Shown: positions 13,565 to 21,946, counted from the stretch's first letter. The stretch is DNA of 21,962 bases from Actinomycetes bacterium (GCA_023386365.1 JAEWJX010000062.1:1-21962); one strand, 5' to 3'. Program-made: numbers and translations. Notes: generated by a model from the letters alone, not told the origin.

Positions 13565-14653
13565 GTGACACGCCTCTCCGACCTCCCGATTCGCGACGAC
13601 CTCCGGGGTCTCACCCCGTACGGTGCGCCGCAGAAGCACGTGCGCTACGCGTTGAACGTCAACGAGAACACGCACCCCATCCCGGAACCTGTCGCGCGTC
13701 ATATCGTCGAGGCCGTCGCCCACGCGGTGCTTACCGCCAACCGCTACCCCGATCGCGAGTTCACGGCCCTTCGTGAGTCGCTGGCCGGCTACCTGGGCCA
13801 CGGGATCTCACCCGACCAGATCTGGGCGGCCAACGGATCCAACGAGGTGATCCAGCAGCTGCTGCAGGCGTTCGGCGGCCCCGGACGCAGCGTGCTCGGA
13901 TTCCCCCCGACGTACTCGATGCACTCGATCATCGCCGCCGGTTCCGGAACCCGGTGGATCGCGGCGGAACGCGATGCCGACTACCAGATCAGCCCCGACG
14001 CGGTCGTGCGCGCCATCGAGCAGCACCGGCCCGACCTGGTGTTCCTGTGCGCGCCGAACAACCCCACCGGAACGGCGCTGCCACTCGAGACGATCGAGGC
14101 CGCCTACGCGGCGACCGACGGGATCGTCTTCGTCGACGAGGCGTACGCCGAGTTCATGCCGAAGGATCAGCCGAGTGCGCTCACGCTGCTTCCCGGTCGG
14201 GAGCGTCTCGTGGTGTCACGCACGATGAGCAAGGCGTTCGCCTTCGCGGGCGTGCGGCTCGGCTACCTCGCCGCCGACCCGGCGGTGGCCGACGCGCTGC
14301 GTCTCGTCCGCCTGCCGTACCACCTGTCGGCTCTCACGCAGGCGGCGGCGGTCGCCGCCCTCGCCCACGCCCCCGAGATGCTCGCCATGGTCGACGACAT
14401 CTCCGCCCAGCGCGACCGGATGGTGGCCGAATTGCCCGCGCTCGGCTTCCGTCCGTGGCCGAGCCAGGCCAACTTCGTGCTCTTCGACGGAGTCGCCGAC
14501 CCGAGGGCGACCTTCGAGGCGCTGCTGCAGCGGGACATCCTCATCCGCGACGTCGGCATCCCGCACGCGCTACGGGTCACCGCGGGGACGGCCGACGAGA
14601 CCGACTTCTTCCTCGCATCGCTGGCGGAACTCGCCGGGAGCGGCCGTCGGTAA
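13565..14653 (+). CDS. hisC: Histidinol-phosphate aminotransferase
   Basis: HisC is a PLP-dependent class I/II aminotransferase that converts imidazole acetol-phosphate and glutamate to histidinol-phosphate. The 362-residue product has LNVNENTHP near the N-terminus and NRYPDREF, AANGSNEVI, CAPNNPTGT with the pyridine-stacking region at about 162-170, and DEAYAEF at 191-197. The PLP Schiff-base lysine is Lys223 in SRTMSKAFAFAGVRLGY. The GTG at 13565 sits 6 bases after TAGAAT with no ribosome binding site. HisC-like enzymes can also act on aromatic substrates, but the hisB, hisH and priA genes that follow make the histidine role secure. Its stop codon forms part of the hisB -10 element. Confidence 0.95.
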   Translation: MTRLSDLPIRDDLRGLTPYGAPQKHVRYALNVNENTHPIPEPVARHIVEAVAHAVLTANRYPDREFTALRESLAGYLGHGISPDQIWAANGSNEVIQQLLQAFGGPGRSVLGFPPTYSMHSIIAAGSGTRWIAAERDADYQISPDAVVRAIEQHRPDLVFLCAPNNPTGTALPLETIEAAYAATDGIVFVDEAYAEFMPKDQPSALTLLPGRERLVVSRTMSKAFAFAGVRLGYLAADPAVADALRLVRLPYHLSALTQAAAVAALAHAPEMLAMVDDISAQRDRMVAELPALGFRPWPSQANFVLFDGVADPRATFEALLQRDILIRDVGIPHALRVTAGTADETDFFLASLAELAGSGRR

Positions 14654-14656
14654 GGT
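14651..14656 (+). promoter_or_regulatory. -10 element (TAAGGT) for hisB, using the hisC stop codon
   Basis: TAAGGT ends 6 bases before ATG 14663. Its first three bases are the hisC stop TAA. hisB may thus have its own leaderless transcript within the his cluster. Confidence 0.5.
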
Positions 14657-14662
14657 GAGTCC

Positions 14663-15271
14663 ATGAGCAGCACGCACCGCACCGCGCGCCTGAGCCGCCA
14701 GACGAGTGAGTCGAGCATCGAGCTCACCCTCGACCTCGACGGCACCGGCGTCTCCGACATCCAGACGACGGTGCCGTTCTACGACCACCTGCTCACCGCG
14801 TTCGCGAAGCACGCGCTCGTCGATCTGACGGTCCGCGCCGAGGGCGACACCGAGATCGACGTGCACCACACCGTCGAAGACACCGCCATCGTGCTCGGAA
14901 CCGCGATCAAGCAGGCACTCGGCGACAAGACGCGCATCGGTCGCTTCGGCGACGCGCTGGTGCCGCTCGACGACGCGCTCGCGCAGGCGGTGGTCGATGT
15001 ATCGGGTCGCCCCTACCTGGTGCACTCCGGCGAACCTGCCGGGTTCGAGTTCCACCTGATCGGCGGTCACTTCACCGGCTCGATGGTGCGTCACGTCTTC
15101 GAGGCCATCGCCTTCAACGCCGGCCTCACCGTGCACCTCACGGTGCTCGCGGGCCGCGACCCGCACCACATCGCGGAGGCCGAGTTCAAGGCGTTCGCGC
15201 GCGCGTTCCGTCAGGCCGTCGCTCGGGATGAGCGGGTGAGCGGCGTTCCGTCGACGAAGGGTGCGCTCTGA
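14663..15271 (+). CDS. hisB: Imidazoleglycerol-phosphate dehydratase
   Basis: HisB dehydrates imidazole-glycerol-phosphate to imidazole acetol-phosphate at a dimanganese site. The 202-residue product is the monofunctional form, without the histidinol-phosphatase domain of the enterobacterial fusion. Metal-binding motifs are present: FYDHLL, DVHHTVEDTAIVLG and DPHHIAEAEFKAFARA, plus FEFHLIGGHF. Residues about 7-22 (ARLSRQTSESSIELTL) are the family's usual first strand. The ATG at 14663 follows hisC by 9 bases. hisH begins 1 base after its stop, so the two are probably translated together. Confidence 0.97.
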   Translation: MSSTHRTARLSRQTSESSIELTLDLDGTGVSDIQTTVPFYDHLLTAFAKHALVDLTVRAEGDTEIDVHHTVEDTAIVLGTAIKQALGDKTRIGRFGDALVPLDDALAQAVVDVSGRPYLVHSGEPAGFEFHLIGGHFTGSMVRHVFEAIAFNAGLTVHLTVLAGRDPHHIAEAEFKAFARAFRQAVARDERVSGVPSTKGAL

Positions 15272-15272
15272 C

Positions 15273-15905
15273 ATGGCTACCCCCTCCGTCGTCGTCCTCG
15301 ACTACGGATCCGGCAACGTGCACTCCGCCGCGAAGGCGATCGAGCGCGCCGGAGCCCGTGTCGAGCTGACCGCCGAGCGGGATCGCGTGATGGCCGCCGA
15401 CGGGCTCCTGGTCCCCGGGGTCGGCGCGTTCGCCGCGGTGATGTCGGCGCTCGACTCCGTCCGCGGTGCCGAACTCATCGATCGGCGACTCGCCGGTGGA
15501 CGCAAGGTGCTCGGCATCTGCGTCGGCATGCAGGTGATGTTCGAGCGCGGTGTGGAACGCGGCGTCGAGACCGAGGGACTGGGGGAGTGGCCGGGCGTCA
15601 TCGACGAACTCGACGCCCCGGTGCTCCCGCACATGGGATGGAACACCGTGTCGGCGCCGGAGGATTCGGCGCTGTTCGCCGGTCTCCGCGACGAGCGCTT
15701 CTACTTCCTGCACTCCTTCGCCGCCCGCAGCTGGAACCTGGATGCGATCGGCGCCTTCGAGCCCCCGCGCGTCACCTGGGCGACCCACGGGGAATCCTTC
15801 GTCGCCGCGGTCGAGAACGGTCCGCTGTCGGCGACGCAGTTCCACCCAGAGAAGTCAGGCGAGGCGGGCATTCGCCTGCTCCGCAACTGGCTCGAAACGC
15901 TCTGA
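15273..15905 (+). CDS. hisH: Imidazole glycerol phosphate synthase, glutaminase subunit HisH
   Basis: HisH hydrolyses glutamine and channels ammonia to HisF, which makes imidazole-glycerol-phosphate and AICAR. The 210-residue product is a class I glutamine amidotransferase with LDYGSGNVHSA, the oxyanion region VPGVGAF, nucleophile Cys83 in GICVGMQ, and His191/Glu193 in QFHPEKSGEAG. HMGWNTV and YFLHSF are typical HisH segments. I chose ATG 15273, one base after the hisB stop, over the in-frame GTG 15261 inside hisB, because conserved sequence begins near VVVLDYG. An AAGGG element inside hisB lies about 11 bases upstream. hisF is not in the window, so the partner subunit must be elsewhere. Confidence 0.96.
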   Translation: MATPSVVVLDYGSGNVHSAAKAIERAGARVELTAERDRVMAADGLLVPGVGAFAAVMSALDSVRGAELIDRRLAGGRKVLGICVGMQVMFERGVERGVETEGLGEWPGVIDELDAPVLPHMGWNTVSAPEDSALFAGLRDERFYFLHSFAARSWNLDAIGAFEPPRVTWATHGESFVAAVENGPLSATQFHPEKSGEAGIRLLRNWLETL

Positions 15906-15927
15906 CGGCGCGCCCATCCCCCTGCAC

Positions 15928-15933
15928 TAGTAT
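15928..15933 (+). promoter_or_regulatory. -10 element (TAGTAT) upstream of priA
   Basis: TAGTAT gives a predicted start near 15940, about 33 bases before ATG 15976. A GGAAAG-like site at 15963-15968 then serves translation. The in-frame GTG at 15943 would be an almost leaderless alternative start. Confidence 0.5.
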
Positions 15934-15975
15934 CTGAACCTTGTGTGCGGGCGAGTGTCCGCGGAAAGCCTTGAG

Positions 15976-16725
15976 ATGACCGAGTTCAACACCTCGCCCG
16001 CCCTCACCCTTCTGCCCGCGGTCGACGTCGCCGACGGCAAGGCCGTCCGTCTGACGCAGGGCGAGGCGGGAACCGAGACCAGCTTCGGCGACCCCGTCGA
16101 CGCCGCCCAGGAGTGGGCCGACCAGGGCGCCGAGTGGATCCACCTCGTCGACCTCGACGCGGCCTTCGGTCGGGGCAGCAACACAAGCGTGATCAAGCGC
16201 GTCATCAAGAACACGCCCCGCCGGGTGAACATCGAGCTCTCGGGCGGCATCCGCGACGACGCGAGCCTCGAGGCCGCGCTCGCCACTGGCGCCAAGCGCA
16301 TCAACCTGGGCACCGCAGCCCTCGAGAACCCTGAGTGGGCCGCGCACGTCATCGCCGAGTACGGCGAGGCGATCGCCGTCGGCCTCGACGTGCGGGGTAC
16401 GACCCTCGCGGCCCGCGGCTGGACGAAGGAGGGCGGCGATCTCTGGGCGGTGCTCGACCGTCTGGAGCACGCCGGGTGCGCCCGCTACGTCGTCACCGAC
16501 GTCACCAAGGACGGCACCCTGCGCGGCCCGAACCTCGAACTGCTCGCCGAGGTGATGAACCGCACCCCGAAGCCGGTCATCGCATCCGGTGGTGTGGCAT
16601 CCCTCGACGACATCGCGGCGCTGCGCACCCTTGTGCCCCAGGGCCTCGAGGGCGCCATCGTCGGCAAGGCGCTCTATACGGGGGCGTTCACGCTCGCCGA
16701 GGCGATCGACGTCGCGAGCGACTGA
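15976..16725 (+). CDS. priA: PriA-type phosphoribosyl isomerase (HisA/TrpF)
   Basis: HisA isomerises ProFAR to PRFAR in histidine synthesis. The actinobacterial PriA form also performs the TrpF step of tryptophan synthesis. The 249-residue TIM barrel has catalytic aspartates Asp17 (LLPAVDVADGKAVRL) and Asp175 (VVTDVTKDG), and the phosphate-binding NIELSGGIRDD and ASGGVASLDD segments. AARGWTKEGGDLW, with Arg147 and Trp149, matches the PriA-specific loop that reshapes the site for each substrate. That favours PriA over plain HisA, though dual activity is inferred. ATG 15976 was chosen over GTG 15943 because a GGAAAG site precedes it and homologous sequence starts near LTLLPAVD. Its stop overlaps the sseB start (TGATG). 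Confidence 0.93.
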   Translation: MTEFNTSPALTLLPAVDVADGKAVRLTQGEAGTETSFGDPVDAAQEWADQGAEWIHLVDLDAAFGRGSNTSVIKRVIKNTPRRVNIELSGGIRDDASLEAALATGAKRINLGTAALENPEWAAHVIAEYGEAIAVGLDVRGTTLAARGWTKEGGDLWAVLDRLEHAGCARYVVTDVTKDGTLRGPNLELLAEVMNRTPKPVIASGGVASLDDIAALRTLVPQGLEGAIVGKALYTGAFTLAEAIDVASD

Positions 16726-17480
16726 TGTCGCACGGCCACGCCGACAGTGCGGGCATCCCGTTCGAGGGGCGACGGTTTCACGAGAACCCGGCATCGGGAG
16801 ATGACGGCTCCGCTCCCGAGCGGGTCATCGAGGCGATCCGTCGGTTGCGCGCGGGTGAACTCGGCATCGCCGATGTGGTCGCCGCGCTCCATCCGGAGCG
16901 TCTTCTGGTGCCGCTGATCGCCGAAGCGGGCGATGAGGGCATGGGTCCGTACGGCCAGAAGGTCGACAAGACGCAGGAACTCTCGATCGTGACGGTCGCC
17001 GGACCGGATGGGCGCAGCGTGCTCCCGGCGTTCACCTCGGTCGAGGCGATGCGAACCTGGAACCCTCAGGCGCGCCCGATCCCCATCCAGGCGAGTCGGA
17101 TCGCGTTGGCCGCCGCGGGGGAGGGCACTCCGCTGATCGTCGTCGACCCCGGTTCCCAGACGCAGACGGTGGTGCGGGCGCCGGCGTTCCCCGCGCTCGC
17201 GACCGGCGAGGCCTGGACGCCGGCGTTCGACGACCTGGAGGTGGCGGAGGCGTTCGGGGCGTCCGTCGGCGACGAGGATGCGGTGGCCGCGATCGGACTC
17301 GCCCCGGGCGACCCGCAGGCGCGGCTCGCGGGAGCCGAAGTCATCGTGGTGCTTCAGCTCGCACCGGGGATCGATGCAGCGGCGCGTGACGCGCTGCTGG
17401 AGCGCGTCCAGGCGCGCTGGACGGTGGACGAGCTGATCGCCGCGCGCGTCGACTCGATCGCCGTTCGCCTCGTCAGCTGA
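16725..17480 (+). CDS. SseB family protein
   Basis: The 251-residue product has an N-terminal domain of SseB type (about residues 15-150): RLRAGELGIADVVAALHPERLLVPLIAE, LSIVTVAGPDGRSVLPAFTSVEAMRTW and a following QASRIALAA segment. The second half ends in a repeat of similar strand-helix pattern (EVIVVLQLAPGIDAAARDAL). There are no membrane segments or catalytic motifs. SseB proteins have no agreed function in actinobacteria, where the gene commonly sits between hisA/priA and infC. The ATG at 16725 shares a base with the priA stop (TGATG), so it is translationally coupled to histidine synthesis. Its last 8 bases overlap the end of the convergent DUF1844 gene. Confidence 0.88.
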   Translation: MSHGHADSAGIPFEGRRFHENPASGDDGSAPERVIEAIRRLRAGELGIADVVAALHPERLLVPLIAEAGDEGMGPYGQKVDKTQELSIVTVAGPDGRSVLPAFTSVEAMRTWNPQARPIPIQASRIALAAAGEGTPLIVVDPGSQTQTVVRAPAFPALATGEAWTPAFDDLEVAEAFGASVGDEDAVAAIGLAPGDPQARLAGAEVIVVLQLAPGIDAAARDALLERVQARWTVDELIAARVDSIAVRLVS

Positions 17481-17835
17481 CGGGACCCGTCCACTTCTCG
17501 CCCGGCCCCTTGCCGTGCTCGTCGGGGAACGGCGACGCCTCGCGGAAAGCCAACTGCACCGTACGGAGTCCGTCGCGGAGGGCGCGCGCGTGGTGATCGC
17601 CGAGGCTGGGGGCAGCGGCCGTCACGAGGCCGGCCAGCGCGTCGATGAGCTTGCGCGCCTCGTCGAGGTCGAGCTGGTGGTCGGGGTCGTCGGCGAGCCC
17701 CACCTTGACCGCGGCGGCGCTCAGCAGGTGCACGGCGACCGTGTTGATCACCTCGACCGCCGGGACGTCGGAGATGTCCCGGATCTCCTCGCCGACGTCG
17801 TGGAGGTCGTCGGACGATGCGGGCTCTGCACTCAC
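17473..17835 (-). CDS. DUF1844 family protein
   Basis: The 120-residue product begins with an acidic segment (EPASSDDLHDVGEEIRDI) and then has the DUF1844 core VPAVEVINTVAVHLLSAAAVKVGL, followed by DLDEARKLIDALAGLV and a final helix. These are small helical cytosolic proteins of unknown role, usually encoded beside infC in actinobacteria. I chose GTG 17835 because GAGGA lies 7 bases upstream on its strand and the conserved core follows shortly; the open frame continues to 18030 but crosses the infC leader. It is divergent from infC, and its end overlaps sseB by 8 bases in the palindrome TCAGCTGA, where each strand reads a TGA stop. Confidence 0.85.
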   Translation of the reverse strand: MSAEPASSDDLHDVGEEIRDISDVPAVEVINTVAVHLLSAAAVKVGLADDPDHQLDLDEARKLIDALAGLVTAAAPSLGDHHARALRDGLRTVQLAFREASPFPDEHGKGPGEKWTGPVS

Positions 17836-17850
17836 GGGGGATTCCTCTGC

Positions 17851-17856
17851 TATTCT
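17851..17856 (+). promoter_or_regulatory. -10 element (TATTCT) of infC-rpmI-rplT
   Basis: TATTCT fits TANNNT and is the best -10 candidate upstream of infC, with a predicted start near 17863. No good -35 is visible. The complementary strand reads CATAAGAATAG, possibly the DUF1844 -10 region, so the divergent promoters may overlap. Confidence 0.45.
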
Positions 17857-17862
17857 TATGCG

Positions 17863-18056
17863 GGCTCCGGGGCCATATCCCCGGAAACGCAAGTGGAGAG
17901 ATCCCACCCGCCGACCGCTTCTCAAGGTTATCGGGTCAGAGTTGGCAACCGAGATCACACGATCACGGTGGCGCACTCCGCCGGCACCACGCCGGTTGCA
18001 CGGGTGCGGAATCCTTCCACGCGCGTGCACAGATACGCCGAATGAAGGAGACCCGC
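17863..18056 (+). promoter_or_regulatory. Long structured leader of infC-rpmI-rplT
   Basis: About 190 bases without a credible gene precede infC. Hairpins seen are TCCGGGG/CCCCGGA (17866-17872 with 17879-17885) and CCGGC/GCCGG (17981-17985 with 17991-17995). GCAACCG (17945-17951) can also pair with CGGTTGC (17993-17999), which excludes the second hairpin. Competing pairings in a ribosomal-protein leader suggest a regulatory switch, as in L20-controlled leaders of other bacteria, but I cannot assign it to a known family. Confidence 0.45.
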
Positions 18057-18688
<632 letters not shown>

Positions 18689-18689
<1 letters not shown>

Positions 18690-18883
18690 TGCCCAAGCAG
18701 AAGACGCACTCCGGTGCGAAGAAGCGCTTCAAGATCACCGGCTCCGGCAAGGTCAAGAAGCAGGGCGCGGGTATGCGCCACAACCTCGAGAGCAAGTCGT
18801 CCAAGGTGACGCGTCGCCTCAACGCTGACGTCATCCTGGCCCCGCAGGACGCCAAGGTCATCAAGAAGCTCCTGGGCAAGTAA
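18689..18883 (+). CDS. rpmI: 50S ribosomal protein L35
   Basis: The 64-residue basic protein starts PKQKTHSGAKKRFKITGSGKV and contains RHNLESKSSKVTRRL, the normal L35 pattern and length. It has no zinc-binding cysteines. L35 is a late-assembling component of the 50S subunit. The ATG at 18689 uses the last A of the infC stop (TAATG), so L35 translation is coupled to IF-3. The order infC-rpmI-rplT is conserved across most bacteria. Confidence 0.97.
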
Positions 18884-18913
18884 GCCCGGCCCGGATACAG
18901 AAGGACTGAAGAA

Positions 18914-19300
18914 ATGGCACGTGTCAAGAGAGCGGTCAACGCCGCCAAGAAGCGTCGCACTACCCTCGAGCGCGCTGAGGGCTACCGCGGTCAGCGGTCG
19001 CGCCTCTACCGCAAGGCGAAGGAGCAGGTCACCCACTCGCTCGTCTACGCCTACCGCGACCGTCACGCGAAGAAGGGCGAGTTCCGTCGCCTGTGGATCC
19101 AGCGCATCAACGCCGCTGCCCGCGCGAACGGCATCACCTACAACCGCCTGATCCAGGGCCTGGGTCTCGCGGGCATCGAGGTCGACCGTCGCATCCTCGC
19201 CGACCTCGCGGTCAACGAGCCGGCGACCTTCGCGGGTCTGGTGGCGGCGGCGAAGGCTGCCCTGCCGACCGACGTGAACGCTCCCAAGAGCGCCGCGTAA
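18914..19300 (+). CDS. rplT: 50S ribosomal protein L20
   Basis: L20 binds 23S rRNA early in 50S assembly and in some bacteria represses its own operon. The 128-residue product has ARVKRAVNAAKKRRTTLERAEGYRGQRSRLYRKAKEQ at the N-terminus, the long basic rRNA-penetrating tail. The globular part follows with RDRHAKKGEFRRLWIQRINAA and YNRLIQGLGLAGIEVDRRILADLA. A short Ala/Pro/Lys tail extends beyond the usual end. The ATG at 18914 has an AGAAGGA-type ribosome binding site around 18899-18905. The gene lies 30 bases after rpmI and is followed by a strong terminator at 19313-19347. Confidence 0.97.
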   Translation: MARVKRAVNAAKKRRTTLERAEGYRGQRSRLYRKAKEQVTHSLVYAYRDRHAKKGEFRRLWIQRINAAARANGITYNRLIQGLGLAGIEVDRRILADLAVNEPATFAGLVAAAKAALPTDVNAPKSAA

Positions 19301-19312
19301 TCCAGCTGCACG

Positions 19313-19347
19313 AAAAGCGCGTCTCCCCTCGGGGAGGCGCGCTTTTT
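19313..19347 (+). terminator. Strong intrinsic terminator after rplT
   Basis: The arms 19313-19328 and 19331-19346 pair over the whole length with one T-G wobble: AAAAGCGCG with CGCGCTTTT outside, CTCCC with GGGAG inside. A T5 run ends at 19347. It closes the infC-rpmI-rplT operon and is the only classical terminator with a T-tract in the window. Confidence 0.93.
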
Positions 19348-19364
19348 GCGTTCATCTGCGTGGG

Positions 19365-19370
19365 TAGTAT
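19365..19370 (+). promoter_or_regulatory. -10 element (TAGTAT) of the SpoU methyltransferase gene
   Basis: TAGTAT ends 6 bases before GTG 19377, the leaderless spacing, 18 bases after the terminator T-run. No Shine-Dalgarno sequence is present. Confidence 0.6.
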
Positions 19371-19376
19371 CCACAT

Positions 19377-20171
19377 GTGATCGACAACCCCCGCTCTCCG
19401 CGCGTGCGTGCCGTGGCGAAACTCGCCAAGCGTGCGGCGCGGGAGGAGACGGGCTTCTTCCTCGTCGAGGGGCCGCAGGCGCTGCGTGAGGCGCTCGCCT
19501 TCCACCCGGAGCTCATCGTCGACGTGTTCGTCGTGCGCGGGGTCTTCGAACGCCATCCGGAGCTGGGTCGCGGTCTGGTGGCGGCGGGCATCGAGGCGGA
19601 GGCCGTCTCGGAGGCGGTGCTGGATGCGATGGCCGACACGGTCACGCCGCAGGGCGTCGTGGCGGTGTGCCGACAGTTCCCGGTCACCATCAAGGACCTG
19701 CTGGCCGGCGGTTCGCGTCTGGTCGCGATCCTGGAGGAGGTGCGCGACCCGGGCAATGCGGGCACCATCCTGCGGGCGGCGGATGCGGCGGGAGCCGATG
19801 GCGTCATCTTCACCGGGAAGAGCGTCGACGCGTACAACCCGAAGGTGGTGCGCTCCACGACGGGGTCGATCTTCCACCTCCCTCTCGCGCAGGGCGGAAC
19901 ACTCGAGCACGCGCTGCAGCAGGTGCGTGCGGCGGGCATGCGGGTGCTGGCCGCCGACATCTCGGGGGAGGAGTTGCCGACGCTCGCCGACGAGCTCGCG
20001 CAGCCGACCGCATGGCTGTTCGGCAACGAGGCGCACGGCCTGACCGATGAGCAGTTGACGCTCGCAGACCGCGCGGTGAAGGTGCCGATCTACGGCCACG
20101 CCGAGTCGATGAACCTGGCGACGGCCGCATCCGTCTGCCTCTACCAGAGCGCCTTCGCGCAGCGCACCTAG
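19377..20171 (+). CDS. SpoU/TrmH-family RNA 2'-O-methyltransferase
   Basis: These SPOUT enzymes methylate the 2'-OH of a specific RNA nucleotide using SAM bound in a trefoil knot. The 264-residue product has an N-terminal substrate-binding domain (RVRAVAKLAKRAAREETGFFLVEGPQALREAL). The three catalytic motifs follow: LEEVRDPGNAGTILRAADAAG (about 119-139, with the key Asn and Arg), WLFGNEAHGL (213-222) and GHAESMNLATAASVCLYQ (240-257, the knot). The size and domain order fit 23S rRNA methyltransferases such as RlmB or TsnR-like proteins; the target nucleotide cannot be assigned. Position beside infC-rpmI-rplT supports an rRNA role, and pheST often follows in relatives but is absent here. Confidence 0.92.
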   Translation: MIDNPRSPRVRAVAKLAKRAAREETGFFLVEGPQALREALAFHPELIVDVFVVRGVFERHPELGRGLVAAGIEAEAVSEAVLDAMADTVTPQGVVAVCRQFPVTIKDLLAGGSRLVAILEEVRDPGNAGTILRAADAAGADGVIFTGKSVDAYNPKVVRSTTGSIFHLPLAQGGTLEHALQQVRAAGMRVLAADISGEELPTLADELAQPTAWLFGNEAHGLTDEQLTLADRAVKVPIYGHAESMNLATAASVCLYQSAFAQRT

Positions 20172-20197
20172 CGCATTCGGCGGTCCAGCGCCACCGG

Positions 20198-20214
20198 TTG
20201 ACCCCTGAATGGGG
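20198..20214 (+). promoter_or_regulatory. Possible -35 and inverted repeat upstream of gluA
   Basis: TTGACC (20198-20203) resembles a -35 and overlaps the inverted repeat CCCC-TGAAT-GGGG (20202-20214). No TANNNT element is at the expected distance, so this may be an operator or a promoter of another type. Confidence 0.25.
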
Positions 20215-20233
20215 GACATGCGAGGGTGACAAC

Positions 20234-20971
20234 ATGGACACCCTCGTGGAACTCGACCACGTCGACAAGCACTTCGGTGAGCTTCACGTCCTGAAGGACA
20301 TCACCACGACGGTCGGCCGGGGCGAGGTCGTGATTGTGATCGGTCCGTCGGGTTCGGGCAAGTCGACCCTCTGCCGGGCGATCAACCGGCTGGAGACGAT
20401 CGACTCCGGCGAGATCCGCATCGACGGCAAGGCGCTGCCCGCGGAGGGGCGCGAGCTGGCGCAACTGCGTGCCGATGTCGGGATGGTCTTCCAGTCGTTC
20501 AACCTGTTCGCCCACAAGACGGTGCTGCAGAACGTCACCCTCGGCCCGATGAAGGTCCGCGGGCTCTCGCGGGCGGCTGCCGACGAACGGGCGATGGAGT
20601 TGCTCGACCGGGTCGGGGTCGCCAACCAGGCCGCGAAGCTGCCGGCGCAGCTCTCCGGCGGCCAGCAGCAGCGCGTCGCGATCGCGCGGGCCCTCGCGAT
20701 GGAGCCGAAGCTGATGCTCTTCGACGAGCCCACATCCGCCCTCGACCCGGAGATGATCACCGAGGTGCTGGATGTAATGACCGGTCTCGCCAAAGACGGC
20801 ATGACGATGATCGTCGTCACCCACGAGATGGGCTTCGCCCGCAAGGTCGCCGACCGGGTGCTCTTCATGGCCGACGGCGCCGTCGTCGAGGAGAACACCC
20901 CCGAGAACTTCTTCGGCGCACCGCAGACCGACCGCGCGAAGGACTTCCTGTCGAAGGTCCTCAGCCACTGA
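20234..20971 (+). CDS. gluA: Amino-acid (glutamate-type) ABC importer, ATP-binding subunit
   Basis: This subunit powers uptake of glutamate or a similar polar amino acid across the membrane. The 245-residue product is a full polar-amino-acid ABC ATPase: Walker A GPSGSGKST (37-45), Q-loop Gln87 in MVFQSFNLFAHKTVLQN, signature LSGGQQQR (140-147), Walker B LMLFDEP (160-166) and switch His197 in VTHEMGFAR. GAGGG at 20222-20226 lies 7 bases before ATG 20234. The frame is open further upstream, but conserved sequence begins at VELDHVDKHFG. It resembles corynebacterial GluA of GluABCD and E. coli GlnQ. The substrate is inferred from family and from the binding protein that follows; permease genes would be beyond the right edge. 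Confidence 0.92.
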   Translation: MDTLVELDHVDKHFGELHVLKDITTTVGRGEVVIVIGPSGSGKSTLCRAINRLETIDSGEIRIDGKALPAEGRELAQLRADVGMVFQSFNLFAHKTVLQNVTLGPMKVRGLSRAAADERAMELLDRVGVANQAAKLPAQLSGGQQQRVAIARALAMEPKLMLFDEPTSALDPEMITEVLDVMTGLAKDGMTMIVVTHEMGFARKVADRVLFMADGAVVEENTPENFFGAPQTDRAKDFLSKVLSH

Positions 20972-21032
20972 CCGCTTACCCACCCAACCGTGCCCGCGAC
21001 CCGAGGGTGCACCAAGAGAAGGAGGCAAGGAG

Positions 21033-21935
21033 ATGAGACTCACGAAGTCGCTCAGCATCGCCGCAGTCGCCGCCGCGGGGATGCTCGTGTTGGCAGGATG
21101 CACCGATTCGGAGGCGCCGGATCCGGAAGGCACCGGAGGTGCCGGATCGGGCGTCGAGATGCCGGAGGTGCCCTACGAGGACGGCACCACGATGGCGGAA
21201 CTCGCCGAGGCGGGGAGCATCACCATCGGTACGAAGTTCGACCAGCCGCTCTTCGGTCTCGAAGGACCCGGGGGCGTGCCCGAGGGTTTCGACGTGGAGA
21301 TGGGCAAGCTCATCGCCGCGCAGCTGGGAATCGAAGAGGACGGCATCGAGTGGGTGCCGACGGTGTCCGCGAACCGCGAACCGTTCATCCAGAGCGGGCA
21401 GGTGGACATCGTGATCGCGACCTACACGATCAACGACAAGCGCAAGGAGGTCGTGTCGTTCGCGGGGCCGTATTACATCGCGGGCCAGGACATCCTCGTC
21501 GCCGCGGGCAACCCGGAGGGGATCGATGGGCCGGAATGGTTCACCGACAATCCGGATGCGACGGTCTGCACGCAGACGGGGTCGACGTCGATCGAGAACA
21601 TCGGCGAGTACACCTCGAACATCCTCGCCTCCGGTAGCTATGCGGACTGCCTCGAGCCGATCCGCAACGGTGACGCGGTGGCCCTGACCACCGACAACGT
21701 GATCCTCTCGGGGCTCGCGTTCCAGAACGAGGGGGAGTTCGAACTGCTGAACGCTCCCTTCACCGAAGAGCCGTACGGCATCGGTCTGCAACTCGAGGAC
21801 ACCGAGTTCCGCAATTGGATCAACGACGTGCTCGAGGCCGCGTTCGAGTCCGGTGCGTGGGCTCAGGCCTGGGAGGACACCGTGGGTGCCGTGCTCCCGG
21901 TGCCCGACGAGACGCCGACCGTCGATCGGTACTGA
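21033..21935 (+). CDS. gluB: Glutamate-type ABC importer, solute-binding lipoprotein
   Basis: This is an extracytoplasmic receptor that delivers the amino acid to its permease. The 300-residue product has a signal peptide (about residues 1-20) and the lipobox LAGC, with lipidation at Cys23, then an acidic Gly-rich linker. The SBP_bac_3 domain starts at SITIGTKFDQPLFGL; FDVEMGKLIAAQLG, VPTVSANREPFIQSGQVDIVIATYTINDKRKEVVSFAGPYY and DNVILSGL are typical of glutamate/glutamine receptors. ATG 21033 has GGAGG at 21021-21025. It follows gluA by 61 bases on the same strand, so the two form an operon. Ligand choice between glutamate, glutamine and aspartate cannot be settled from sequence alone. Confidence 0.92.
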   Translation: MRLTKSLSIAAVAAAGMLVLAGCTDSEAPDPEGTGGAGSGVEMPEVPYEDGTTMAELAEAGSITIGTKFDQPLFGLEGPGGVPEGFDVEMGKLIAAQLGIEEDGIEWVPTVSANREPFIQSGQVDIVIATYTINDKRKEVVSFAGPYYIAGQDILVAAGNPEGIDGPEWFTDNPDATVCTQTGSTSIENIGEYTSNILASGSYADCLEPIRNGDAVALTTDNVILSGLAFQNEGEFELLNAPFTEEPYGIGLQLEDTEFRNWINDVLEAAFESGAWAQAWEDTVGAVLPVPDETPTVDRY

Positions 21936-21946
21936 TGATCCGCCCG

